Assembly (NCBI GenBank): GCA_012840385.1
Contig: DULK01000081.1
Span: 1-46,150, forward strand
DNA length: 46,150 bases
Origin: Syntrophomonadaceae bacterium
GTDB taxonomy: Bacteria; Bacillota; DSM-12270; Thermacetogeniales; Thermacetogeniaceae
Direction: 5' to 3'
The position numbers were made by a program, and so were the translations under genes. This document shows positions 31,674 to 39,677 of the stretch, in pieces (within the stretch, counting starts at the first letter, position 1; every line of letters starts with the position of its first letter). The notes beneath the pieces are model-generated. The model was not told the DNA's origin and searched no databases. It saw only the letters and a program-made list of their open reading frames with translations.

Positions 31674-33299
31674 TTGTATTCTGTCATGATTGTAGACGAT
31701 GAAGCCCTGGAAAGAAAAGGGTGGAGGATGATCCTGGAAAGATATCGGTCGGACCAGATCCGTGTGGCCGTAGAGGCGAAAAACGGCAAAGAAGCGGTGG
31801 AACTGGCATGGAAAACGCGACCCGACATCATCCTGATGGATGTGAAAATGCCGGGACTTGACGGGATTATGGCCAGCAAAGCCATAAAGAAGTTTCTTCC
31901 TGAGGTCAAAATAATCATTATTTCCGCCTATGACGATTTTGCCTACGCTCATGAGGCAATGCAGTTGAGGGCTGTGAACTACCTCTTAAAACCCGTTCAG
32001 CGCGGGGACATGCTTGATATCATCGACAGGCAGCTACAAGAGTTGGAAAATGAAAGGAAGCGAAAGGCGGAAGAAGAGGAACTACGGGAAGCGCTCCAGA
32101 GGATGATGCCTTACATCAAAATTGGCTTTATCTTCGAACTGCTAGCGGGAAATGTCAAATCCGCTGCAGAGATTCGTGAGAGAGCAGAATTTCTGGGAAT
32201 CAAACAGCTGCCGCAGGTAATACTTGTTGCCAACATTGATAACTTTGTGCAGCTCACCAGGAACAAGAAGGAAATCGAGCGCCAAGTTCTGAAACACAAA
32301 ATCTTTGAAAAAATAACAGCAGTTTCTAGAGAATGGCCGCAGAGCCTCTGCATCCCCTTGCAAGAGGACAAATATGGGATCCTTCTGGGGCCGCAGGATG
32401 GTGAGCATCCGGAAAAGCTGCGCAGGCGTGCTGAACGCCTAGCGGAGACCATAAGAAGGGAGATCGAAAACGATCCCTTTATCCACACTACGGTCACCAT
32501 CGGAATAGGAAGGACCTACCGAGAGGTTGACAATCTCCATCTTTCCTATAAAGAGGCCCTGAGGGCGCTTGAATACAAGCTCTATACAGACGGAAACCAG
32601 GTCATACATATTGACGATGTGCTCCCCTACGATGAACGCATTCACACCTACCCCTATACACTGGAGAAGGAGCTTATCTCCAGTTTCCGCATCGGAGACA
32701 GGGAATGTGCTCTCCAGTGGCTGGAAGAGTTACTTAGTGAACTGCTTTCCAAAACAAACAACAATCCCGTTCTTCTCAAAACCCGGCTGCTCCAACTGCT
32801 GCTCGTTCTCTCCCGCCAGGCAATCGAAAGCGGGGCAGATCCCGAAGAAGTAGGCAGACAGGATTTTACCTGCGCTCAGGAACTGCAGAGCAAAGAGAAT
32901 TTAAATGAACTGCGGAAGTGGGTTGTGGCAAAAGTTGAACAGTTGATACGGTTGATTCAGGAAAGCCGCAGCCAGCGCCAGGAAAACATCATGAAAAAAG
33001 TGGTTAACTACATCCACCAGCACTACCACCGCGACCTTACCCTGGAAGAGGTAGCAGAAGCGGTCCATTTCAGCCCCTGCTACCTGAGCCGGATCTTCAA
33101 ACAGATGCAGAAAGTCAATTTCATCGATTACCTCACTCGGGTAAGGCTGGAAAAAGCAAAAATGCTACTCAAAGCAAGCAACTATTCCATCTCGAGCATT
33201 GCCAGAAAAGTCGGGTACCAGGATCCCAAATACTTCAGTACCCTATTCAAAAAGCACGTTGGCTGTACACCGAGCGAGTACCGGCAGAATATTGCATAG
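31674..33299 (+). CDS. AraC-type response regulator (YesN-like)
   Basis: 541 residues from TTG 31674 (GGGTGGG upstream; ATG 31686 is a weaker alternative inside the first strand). The receiver domain spans 1-120, with the VDDE acidic pair near the N-terminus, the phospho-site aspartate in IILMDVKMPG, and KPVQ. A long middle region (about 130-420) with coiled-coil and YesN/GGDEF-like folds follows. The C-terminal AraC DNA-binding domain has FSPCYLSRIFKQM and ISSIARKVGYQDPKYFSTLFKK. It is the partner of the B12-domain kinase. The duplicated control element at 27115 and 34511 is its most likely target. Confidence 0.92.
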   Translation: MYSVMIVDDEALERKGWRMILERYRSDQIRVAVEAKNGKEAVELAWKTRPDIILMDVKMPGLDGIMASKAIKKFLPEVKIIIISAYDDFAYAHEAMQLRAVNYLLKPVQRGDMLDIIDRQLQELENERKRKAEEEELREALQRMMPYIKIGFIFELLAGNVKSAAEIRERAEFLGIKQLPQVILVANIDNFVQLTRNKKEIERQVLKHKIFEKITAVSREWPQSLCIPLQEDKYGILLGPQDGEHPEKLRRRAERLAETIRREIENDPFIHTTVTIGIGRTYREVDNLHLSYKEALRALEYKLYTDGNQVIHIDDVLPYDERIHTYPYTLEKELISSFRIGDRECALQWLEELLSELLSKTNNNPVLLKTRLLQLLLVLSRQAIESGADPEEVGRQDFTCAQELQSKENLNELRKWVVAKVEQLIRLIQESRSQRQENIMKKVVNYIHQHYHRDLTLEEVAEAVHFSPCYLSRIFKQMQKVNFIDYLTRVRLEKAKMLLKASNYSISSIARKVGYQDPKYFSTLFKKHVGCTPSEYRQNIA

Positions 33300-33486
33300 A
33301 AACATCGGTTGCGCTCACCAGTGCTTTCAAAATGAGGATTCAGATTACTATCCTCAGCCCCCAGTTCTATCAACCGCTGTCTCTGGGTAACCGTCCAGGT
33401 GCTCCCCTTTCTAACCGTGCATGGTCATGCGGAGCACCCTCGGTTCAGCTTATACCGCCGCCCTTCTCCCTGCAGGCGTCTATAGG
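33300..33486. other. Convergent intergenic stretch with hairpins
   Basis: It contains a TGAGGAT..ATCCTCA hairpin (33331-33356) and GGTGCTCC/GGAGCACC arms at 33399-33438. The latter, read on the minus strand with its TGCACGGTTAG and CCGAGGGTGC neighbours, reminds me of sequence found at ends of group II introns or similar elements. No gene is seen. Confidence 0.4.
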
Positions 33487-34284
33487 CTAGAAATCGAATT
33501 TATTTTTTCTGTAAGCCTTAAGATAATTGGTGCAATATTTATCCCGGCCCGCCAGCGTCTCGGCAGCAGTTATGCAAGCCATCATCCGCTGATCCAGCGG
33601 GTTGATGATCAGAGCGTCGAGTCCCTTTGCTATGGCCATCACCGCAAAGGTCTGATTCAAGAATTTGCGGGCCGGCAATCCGTAAGAGATGTTGGAAAGC
33701 CCGCATATCGTGTGCACACCGGCAAACCCGGTCATGATGGCCTCAACGGCGTTCAGAAATTCGATGCCAAAGGTATCTTTTGTCCCCACCGGCTGAACCA
33801 GGGGGTCTACGTAGATGTTATCAAGAGGAATGTTGGCTCTGGTCAAACCATTGATGAGCTTTTCGGCAATCTTTAGCCTGTCATCCGTGGTTTCAGGCAT
33901 GCCATCATCGCTCATGCAGAGTGCCACCACTTTCAGATCGGTGCCGGAGATAACCGGCAGGAGGGCGTCATAGCGTTGCTTCTCCAGGGAAATGGAATTG
34001 ATCATTGCCACTCCTCTATGCACTGTCAGAGCGGCCTCGATGGCTTTCGGGTCGGGACTGTCAATGCAACAAGGGCAGTCCACCACCTCCTGGACGTTCT
34101 GAACCAGCCATTTCAGATAGTCGGCCTCTTTGCCCACAAATATTCCGGCATTGACATCAATGTAATCAGCCCCTGCCTGGCGCTGTTCCCGGGCCACCTT
34201 TTTGATGGCATCAGCGTCCTGTGCCTCGATCATTTCTGCAATCGGCTTGCGGCTGGCATTGATCAGTTCTCCAACAACCAGCAT
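33487..34284 (-). CDS. DHPS-like corrinoid:tetrahydrofolate methyltransferase, module I
   Basis: 265 residues on the minus strand. The pterin-binding TIM-barrel family of MtgA/MtvA/AcsE is evident from the opening GELINASRKPI, YIDVNAGIF, CIDSPDPKAIEAAL, MINSIS, VVALCMSDDGMP, YVDPLVQPVG and GLSNISYGLP. It would move the methyl group from the corrinoid protein to tetrahydrofolate, or the reverse. It is transcribed divergently from module II but preceded by the same control element as the module I operon, so it belongs functionally to that operon. It is clearly homologous to the protein at 38665 but not a recent duplicate. Confidence 0.92.
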   Translation of the reverse strand: MLVVGELINASRKPIAEMIEAQDADAIKKVAREQRQAGADYIDVNAGIFVGKEADYLKWLVQNVQEVVDCPCCIDSPDPKAIEAALTVHRGVAMINSISLEKQRYDALLPVISGTDLKVVALCMSDDGMPETTDDRLKIAEKLINGLTRANIPLDNIYVDPLVQPVGTKDTFGIEFLNAVEAIMTGFAGVHTICGLSNISYGLPARKFLNQTFAVMAIAKGLDALIINPLDQRMMACITAAETLAGRDKYCTNYLKAYRKNKFDF

Positions 34285-34422
34285 CTCAGTACCTCCTCGT
34301 AGTTCTGATTATTGAAATCCTTCTCCTAACAGGGGTATGGAAGACAACTCCACCGTATATATGTATTGCGTATATCATCCAGATTCAAAGTTATATCTGT
34401 ACTTCGTATATCCTCAAAGATT

Positions 34423-34511
34423 AATTTTATAATAATTTGGGGCACAATCCCCCTCAATTCAAAATTTTTGCGCTAATGGGGGATCTCTTGCCGAGAGTTC
34501 ATACTTGGACC
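34423..34511 (-). promoter_or_regulatory. Shared control element, copy 2 (divergent methyltransferase gene)
   Basis: The reverse complement nearly duplicates 27115-27207, including the ATCCCCC/GGGGGAT inverted repeat, GGGGGATTGTGCCCC and the AT-rich promoter-proximal end. It faces the minus-strand methyltransferase gene with about 140 bases of leader in between. Confidence 0.85.
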
Positions 34512-34603
34512 GTTAATTTAGCTTTCCAGTTTGTCCTTGATTTCCCGCAGCCTGGCGCAAAATTAAATCAACTCATAGTGTGACTTGACCTTACGCGAAC
34601 TGA

Positions 34604-34635
34604 AAACGACTCGGTTAGTCGAAAGTGACTCGTTT
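34604..34635. promoter_or_regulatory. Candidate upstream activator site for the sigma-54 promoter
   Basis: Imperfect palindrome: the left arm reads AAACGACTCG. The right arm, on the other strand, reads AAACGAGTCAC. An inner GACT...AGTC pair is also present. It is centred about 90 bases upstream of the expected start point, the usual position for an enhancer-binding protein such as the one coded at 39678. Confidence 0.6.
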
Positions 34636-34655
34636 CTGTTTTGCCGCCTGCTATT

Positions 34656-34684
34656 AAAACCCCATGAAATGAGGGGGTTTTTTT
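34656..34684 (+). terminator. Intrinsic terminator just upstream of the sigma-54 promoter
   Basis: AAAACCCC ... GGGGGTTTTTTT with an ATGAAATGA loop. It lies between the activator site and the promoter, with no + strand gene upstream. Its effect would be to stop read-through into module II. Confidence 0.75.
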
Positions 34685-34685
34685 G

Positions 34686-34702
34686 TTGGCATAAAACTTG
34701 CG
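34686..34702 (+). promoter_or_regulatory. Sigma-54 (RpoN) promoter of module II
   Basis: TTGGCATAAAACTTGCG matches the -24/-12 consensus (TGGCAC-N5-TTGC) at every position except C to T next to the -24 box, with the GG and GC 12 bases apart. Transcription should begin near 34713, ahead of the MttB-family gene. A sigma-54 activator is coded in the same cluster. Confidence 0.85.
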
Positions 34703-34843
34703 ATAACAGCCGGCAGGGCTATTTTTACATCTACTATCTTGCCCAGGGTTAACCCGGGAATTTGTTTCTTGAAGTAAAGGAGGGGTTCATTAGGGGTCGA
34801 TGCTTGGTTAGCCTGACACTTAATTATGAGGGGAGGATTTACA

Positions 34844-36328
34844 GTGATCAGAAGTCTGAAGGCAGGATTTAATTCATTATCGGGATTCGGGCTGAACGCC
34901 TTTACAGCAGATGAGTTGGAATCGCTTCACCTTGCCACGCTGGAAGTGCTGTCCGAGGTGGGGATCAAAGTAGAGTCCGACGAGGCCATCGAGATATTCC
35001 AGGGTGCAGGTGCCAAGGTTGAACGGGTCAAGGATTACGGTATTGTAAAGTTTCCTCACTACCTTGTGGAGGATTGCATCCGGTGGGCTCCCAGAAACGT
35101 TATATATTACGGAAGAGATAGCAATAAAGATTACATCCTGGAACCCAAACGGGTAGGCTTCAGCACTTTTGGCGAGTGCATCCAGGTGATTGATCCCTAT
35201 ACCAGGCAGGTTAGAAAATCGGTCAAGAGTGATCTGGGAGGAGCTACCCTGGTTTGTGACTACCTGGATGAGATTGTTGCGGTTGAAAGGGCTCTCTGCT
35301 CTTCGGATCAGTTTCCCGAAACGCAGCCGTTACATAATTTCGAGGCAATGGTCACAAACACCGGCAAACATCTTCTGCTCGGTTTTGGAAGTGGTGCAAA
35401 CACGAAAAAGATTATCGAAATGGCGGCGGCATGCGTCGGGGGTATGGAAAATTTCAAGAAGCGGCCTATTGTGACGGCATTTGTATGCCCCACCAGTCCT
35501 CTGACCCTCGTTAAGAGGTGCTGTGAAGTTATCATCGAGTGCGCCCGGCTTGGAGCGGGTATAGCCATTATCCCCATGGCCCTGTCCGGTGCAACCTCGA
35601 CCGCGACCCTGGCGGGGACGCTGGTTCAGCATAACGCGGAAGTATTGAGTGCTTTGATGCTGGCCCAGTTGACCAACAAGGGTACGCCCTGCACCTATTC
35701 AAGCTGCACTACAATGATGGATTTGAGATTTACGATTACGGCCGTCGGCGCTCCAGAATACGGGATTATCAGCGCCGGATTGGCTAAACTTGCCCAGTAT
35801 TACCGGCTTCCGGTATGGGTGGGTGGAGGCCATTCGGACAGCAAGCTTCCCGATGCCCAGGCAGCCTATGAAGCCAGTATAACTGCAACCGTCGCTGCGT
35901 TAGCCGGTGCCAATGTTATTTACGGTGCGGGTTGCCTGGAATCCGGTTTGACCTTTGATTATGCCAAACTGGTTATGGACGCCGAAATGATCAGGGGGGT
36001 TCAACAGGTTGTCAAGGGGATCGAAGTTAATGACGAAACTTTGGGGATTGACGTTATTAAAGAAGTGGGTCCCGGCGGTGAGTTCATGACACATCCCCAT
36101 ACTTTCAAACACATGAAAGAATTGTCCCAGTCCCGATTGTTTGACAGGAGAAACCGTGAGTCCTGGCAGGAGTTTGCAGGCGGTAAGGACCTGACGGAGC
36201 GAGCCTATGAAGAAGCAAAGCACATCCTTGAGAACCACAAGCCTGCGCCGCTGCCTGACGGTGCTGCCGAAGCCATGAAGTCTATTATCGAGGAGTATGA
36301 AGCGGAACTGAAAACCAACCACCAGTAA
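34844..36328 (+). CDS. MttB-superfamily quaternary-amine:corrinoid methyltransferase (MtgB-like)
   Basis: 494 residues from GTG 34844 behind GAGGGGAGGA. The MttB family (COG5598) is recognised from LHLATLEVLSEVGIKV, FSTFGECIQVIDPYTRQVRKS, LVQHNAEVLSALMLAQL and LPDAQAAYEASITATVAALAGANVIYGAGCLESG. There is no in-frame TAG, so it is a non-pyrrolysine member, the group that includes glycine betaine (MtgB), carnitine and proline betaine methyltransferases. It would pass one methyl group to the corrinoid protein at 37941. The BCCT gene 22 bases on supports a betaine-like substrate. First gene of the sigma-54 operon. Confidence 0.9.
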   Translation: MIRSLKAGFNSLSGFGLNAFTADELESLHLATLEVLSEVGIKVESDEAIEIFQGAGAKVERVKDYGIVKFPHYLVEDCIRWAPRNVIYYGRDSNKDYILEPKRVGFSTFGECIQVIDPYTRQVRKSVKSDLGGATLVCDYLDEIVAVERALCSSDQFPETQPLHNFEAMVTNTGKHLLLGFGSGANTKKIIEMAAACVGGMENFKKRPIVTAFVCPTSPLTLVKRCCEVIIECARLGAGIAIIPMALSGATSTATLAGTLVQHNAEVLSALMLAQLTNKGTPCTYSSCTTMMDLRFTITAVGAPEYGIISAGLAKLAQYYRLPVWVGGGHSDSKLPDAQAAYEASITATVAALAGANVIYGAGCLESGLTFDYAKLVMDAEMIRGVQQVVKGIEVNDETLGIDVIKEVGPGGEFMTHPHTFKHMKELSQSRLFDRRNRESWQEFAGGKDLTERAYEEAKHILENHKPAPLPDGAAEAMKSIIEEYEAELKTNHQ

Positions 36329-36350
36329 GGAGTAAGAAGGAGGATGGAAT

Positions 36351-37919
36351 ATGGCACAAGAAAAAAGGCTGAAGCTGGATCATGCGTTATTCTGGCCGCC
36401 GCTGTTATTGATCTCGTTAATATGTGCCTATATTATCGGTCATCCGGCCAAAGCGAAAACCATATCCGACAATGCCCTGGCCTGGGTTACGGACAAGCTG
36501 GGCTGGGCCTTTGAGTGGTACGTAGTGGCGCTGTTTCTGATCGCCCTTTATATGATCTTTGGGAAGTTGGGCAACAAGAAACTCGGTTCAGGTGAACCCG
36601 AATTTAAAACTTTCAGCTGGTTGGGATTGATGTTTACCTCAACGGCCAGCGCGGCTCTAATCTACTGGGCCACGATCGAATGGTTCTACTACATGAAGAC
36701 CCCACCATGGGGTGCCAAGCCCTTCTCCCCTGAAGCGGCAGACTGGGCGTCCTGTTACGGCATGTACCACTGGGGGTTAATTCCCGTAGCCATGTATGTG
36801 GTGATTGCCGTGGCCATCGGCTATAACTTCTTTATCAGGAAGAGGAAAGTCATCAGACCGAGCGATGTCTGCGGAATTCTCGGTCAGCAGAAGGACAGGC
36901 TGCTCGGGAAAGTTATCGATGTCCTCTACATCATCGGTATGGTGGCCGGCGTCGGCACCTCGTTGGGTTTGGGGACACCGCTGATAGCAGAGTTGATCTC
37001 CAAAATTTTCGGGGTTCAACATACTCTGTCTCTCGACGGCTACATACTGATTGCCTGGATCGCTCTGTTTACCACCTGCCTCTACTTCGGTTTGCAGAAA
37101 GGCATCAAGTTCTTAAGTGACGTCAGAATCTGGCTGGCATTCGGTGTGCTGATATTTGTCCTGGTGGTCGGACATACGTCTTATATCCTGAACTCCTTCA
37201 CCCAGGCTCTGGGCACCATGCTCCAGAACATTGTCAGAATGTCGCTCTATACCGATCCCCACGGAAAATCCGGATGGCCGCAGGGTTGGACCATCTTCTA
37301 CTGGGCATGGTTCTTGAACTGCGTGATTACGTATGCCATCTATCTGGTCCGCATCTCCAGGGGTAGAACGGTAAAGGAATTCGGTCTTGCGGTACTGGGT
37401 TCCATCACTCTCGGCGAGATGGTCTTCTTCGCCGTCTTTAGCAACTATGCCATGTACGTGCACGAGAATCACATTTTGAATATTGCTCATTACTTTGATA
37501 AGTTCGGCCCTGCCAGAGCTATTGTGGAGATCTGGGCGACTTTACCGCTGGCCAAGATAGTCCTGCCGATTCTCCTGATTTACGCCTTCATTTCCACGGC
37601 CACGTTTATCAACGGTGTGGCCTATACCCTGGCTATGGTGACTACTAAGGAGATCACCGAGGATGATGAGCCTTCCAAACTGAACCGGGTCACCTGGGCT
37701 CTCTTGCTGGGTGTACTGGCGATATCACTGCTCTTTATGGGAGGTTTAGGCCCTCTCCAGACTTCGGCTGTCGTCGGCGGGTTGCCGATGATGATCGTGT
37801 GTATCGTGATACCTATCTCGTTTTTTAAAGAAGTGAAGAAGTGGGGTTGGAAGACGAACGGTGAGGGTCCGGAAATCGAGGTTCCTGAAGAGACGGCTCT
37901 TTCACAGCGAATGATTTAA
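36351..37919 (+). CDS. BCCT-family betaine/carnitine/choline transporter
   Basis: 522 residues, about 12 membrane helices. The family region AALIYWATIEWFYY (helix 3-4) and the signature near SGWPQGWTIFYWAWFLNCVITYAIYLVRISRGRTV (about 305-340) are clear. It imports a quaternary ammonium compound, by exchange or with an ion. Its place between the methyltransferase and corrinoid-protein genes makes it the substrate entry route of module II. The CaiT- or BetP-like mode cannot be decided by eye. Confidence 0.93.
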   Translation: MAQEKRLKLDHALFWPPLLLISLICAYIIGHPAKAKTISDNALAWVTDKLGWAFEWYVVALFLIALYMIFGKLGNKKLGSGEPEFKTFSWLGLMFTSTASAALIYWATIEWFYYMKTPPWGAKPFSPEAADWASCYGMYHWGLIPVAMYVVIAVAIGYNFFIRKRKVIRPSDVCGILGQQKDRLLGKVIDVLYIIGMVAGVGTSLGLGTPLIAELISKIFGVQHTLSLDGYILIAWIALFTTCLYFGLQKGIKFLSDVRIWLAFGVLIFVLVVGHTSYILNSFTQALGTMLQNIVRMSLYTDPHGKSGWPQGWTIFYWAWFLNCVITYAIYLVRISRGRTVKEFGLAVLGSITLGEMVFFAVFSNYAMYVHENHILNIAHYFDKFGPARAIVEIWATLPLAKIVLPILLIYAFISTATFINGVAYTLAMVTTKEITEDDEPSKLNRVTWALLLGVLAISLLFMGGLGPLQTSAVVGGLPMMIVCIVIPISFFKEVKKWGWKTNGEGPEIEVPEETALSQRMI

Positions 37920-37940
37920 AACAAAGGGAGGATACGTACA

Positions 37941-38576
37941 ATGAGTGATTTCGATAGTTTGGCCCAGGCAGTATTTCACGGTGATTTTGACGGTGTCGTA
38001 TCTGCTACAAAGAATCTTTTGGACCGTGGCGTCAACCCGCTGGATGTTATCAACAAAGGGCTTTTAGCAGGAATGGACATCGTGGCTCCCAAATTTAAGG
38101 CCGGCGAAATGTTCGTTCCGGAGGTGATGATGTGCGCTAAGGCCTTAGGGGAAGGCATGAAAATCGTTCAACCTCTTCTTTCATCTTCCGAGGCGGCTTC
38201 GGCGGGTACGGTGGTAATCGGAACCGTTGCCGGTGACCTGCATGACATCGGTAAGAATTTGGTTGTCATGATTCTCAAGAGCGGCGGCTTTAACGTCATC
38301 GACCTTGGCGTCGATGTTTCCCCGGAGGGCTTCGTAAATGCAATAAAGGAACACAGTCCTCAGATTGTAGGCATGTCCGCCCTGTTGACCACAACCATGG
38401 TAAATATGAAGAAAACCCTGGATGCGATGGAGGCGGCAGGGGTGCGGGATAAGGTAAAGGTGATTATTGGCGGCGCCCCTGTTTCTCAGAGCTTTGCCGA
38501 TGAAATCGGAGCCGACGGTTATGCGCCGGACGCCATGGCGGCCAAGGAGCTGTGTGCAAAAATCATCAAGGGTTAA
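37941..38576 (+). CDS. Corrinoid (methyl-carrier) protein, module II
   Basis: 211 residues from ATG 37941 (GGGAGG site). Cap domain at 1-85 and B12-binding domain at about 88-211, with D99-x-H101-x-x-G104 in GDLHDIGKN. It is MtgC/MttC-like. It accepts the methyl group from the MttB-type enzyme and donates it to the DHPS-like enzyme coded next. It shares the general fold, but limited sequence, with the module I protein at 27454. Confidence 0.94.
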   Translation: MSDFDSLAQAVFHGDFDGVVSATKNLLDRGVNPLDVINKGLLAGMDIVAPKFKAGEMFVPEVMMCAKALGEGMKIVQPLLSSSEAASAGTVVIGTVAGDLHDIGKNLVVMILKSGGFNVIDLGVDVSPEGFVNAIKEHSPQIVGMSALLTTTMVNMKKTLDAMEAAGVRDKVKVIIGGAPVSQSFADEIGADGYAPDAMAAKELCAKIIKG

Positions 38577-38583
38577 ATGGCGG

Positions 38584-38615
38584 TAGTCAGGAAACCGTTC
38601 GTTGTTTCCTGACTA
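38584..38615 (+). terminator. Strong hairpin between corrinoid protein and methyltransferase genes
   Basis: TAGTCAGGAAAC / GTTTCCTGACTA, 12-bp perfect arms, no immediate T run. It sits 8 bases after the stop codon. It may lower expression of downstream genes or stabilise the upstream mRNA, which is common where the corrinoid protein is needed in excess. Confidence 0.5.
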
Positions 38616-38664
38616 CTCCCTCAGTTTTTATAAAGTTATTAAATCTTGATAGGGGGATGGTCAA

Positions 38665-39471
38665 ATGCTGATCATAGGGGAACTGATCAATACCAGCCGT
38701 AAACCGATTAAAGAGGCGGTGGAGAAAAGGGATGCGGGGTATATCAAAAAGATCGCCAAAGAACAGATCGAAGCAGGGGCGCACTACATCGATGTAAACT
38801 GCGGGACTATGGTTTTTAACGAAGTGGAAATGATGGAGTGGCTTGTTACTAATGTCCAGGATGCCGTGGAAGCTCCGTTGTGTATAGATAGTCCCAACCC
38901 TGAGGCCCTGGAGGCAGGGTTGAGGTTGTGTAGATACGGTCAACCGATGATTAACTCCATAACCGATGAAAAGGAGAGATTTGATAAGGTTCTCCCCCTT
39001 GTATTGAAGTACAGGGCCAAGATAGTGGCACTGTGTATGGATGATACCGGAATGCCTGATACGGCGGAGGACCGCATGCGTGTGGCGAGAAATTTGCATG
39101 CCAAACTTACCGCCGCAGGGGTTCCGGAAGAGGATATCTATTTCGACCCTCTTGTCAAGCCTGTTAGCAGTGTTGAGACCGCAGGCATAGAAGTGCTGGA
39201 AACAATCAAGATGATCAAAGAGCAGTACCCCAAGGTCCATTTCACGTGCGGACTCAGCAACGTGTCGTACGGGCTGCCAAACCGCAAGGTCCTGAACCGC
39301 TATTTTGTTGTTCAAACCATGGCTATGGGAATGGACGGCTATATTCTGGACCCGACCGATAGGGATATGATGGGTGCCATTTACGCCTCCATGGCTCTTT
39401 TGGGGCAGGATGCATATTGCATGGGCTACATAACCGCTCATAGAAAGGGCCTGTACAGACATGAGAGCTAG
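38665..39471 (+). CDS. DHPS-like corrinoid:tetrahydrofolate methyltransferase, module II (MtgA-like)
   Basis: 268 residues from ATG 38665 (AGGGGGATGG site). Blocks: GELINTSRKPIKEAV, YIDVNCGTMV, CIDSPNPEALEAGL, MINSITDE, IVALCMDDTGMPDTAEDR, YFDPLVKPVSS, FTCGLSNVSYGLPNRK. It completes the methyl path of module II by methylating tetrahydrofolate. It is similar in length and blocks to the protein at 33487-34284, so each module has its own enzyme of this kind. Confidence 0.93.
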   Translation: MLIIGELINTSRKPIKEAVEKRDAGYIKKIAKEQIEAGAHYIDVNCGTMVFNEVEMMEWLVTNVQDAVEAPLCIDSPNPEALEAGLRLCRYGQPMINSITDEKERFDKVLPLVLKYRAKIVALCMDDTGMPDTAEDRMRVARNLHAKLTAAGVPEEDIYFDPLVKPVSSVETAGIEVLETIKMIKEQYPKVHFTCGLSNVSYGLPNRKVLNRYFVVQTMAMGMDGYILDPTDRDMMGAIYASMALLGQDAYCMGYITAHRKGLYRHES

Positions 39472-39677
39472 GATAAGAGAGTAACTTCTTATTTTATCAC
39501 TATACGGACCGGCTCGTTACTTAAATACGATCCAGAAAAGATTGGTGGCATCCCGACATAAACCAGGAACCGGCACCAGACTTTACCAACGTATAATGAA
39601 TGGTCCGGCTCTCGTCATGTTATATAATTTTTGAAGTATAGTATCTTTCTATTATTTTAAAAAGTGGTGATCGGGAC
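39472..39677. other. Spacer before the activator gene
   Basis: A weak GATAAGAG..CTTATTTTATC stem just after the stop codon may end the methyltransferase transcript. The right half is AT-rich (TATATAATTTTTG, TATTATTTT) and may carry a separate promoter for the activator. Confidence 0.4.

Larger units (their letters stand above)
34285..34843. other. Divergent control region between modules I and II
   Basis: From left to right: leader of the minus-strand methyltransferase gene with two TTCGTATATC-like direct repeats (34362-34412), control element copy 2 (34423-34511), a palindromic upstream site (34604-34635), a terminator (34656-34684), a sigma-54 promoter (34686-34702) and a ~130-base leader. 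No gene lies within it. Confidence 0.75.

Noticed and set aside
33399-33438. Group II intron end
   Set aside because: The GGTGCTCC/GGAGCACC hairpin and neighbouring motifs are only reminiscent. No domain V, reverse transcriptase or exon boundary could be shown, so it is left as an unassigned hairpin.
33421-33876. 151-residue + strand frame overlapping the minus-strand methyltransferase gene
   Set aside because: It is the complement of a well-conserved pterin-binding methyltransferase and has no ribosome site or family signature.
27115-34511. Inverted repeat as a site-specific inversion or transposon boundary
   Set aside because: No recombinase is coded between or beside the copies, and each copy lies in promoter position and orientation to a related gene. 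A shared regulatory element explains it better, though inversion by homologous recombination is not excluded.
34844-36328. Pyrrolysine-containing MttB
   Set aside because: No in-frame TAG is present across the gene, and no pyl genes are in the window.
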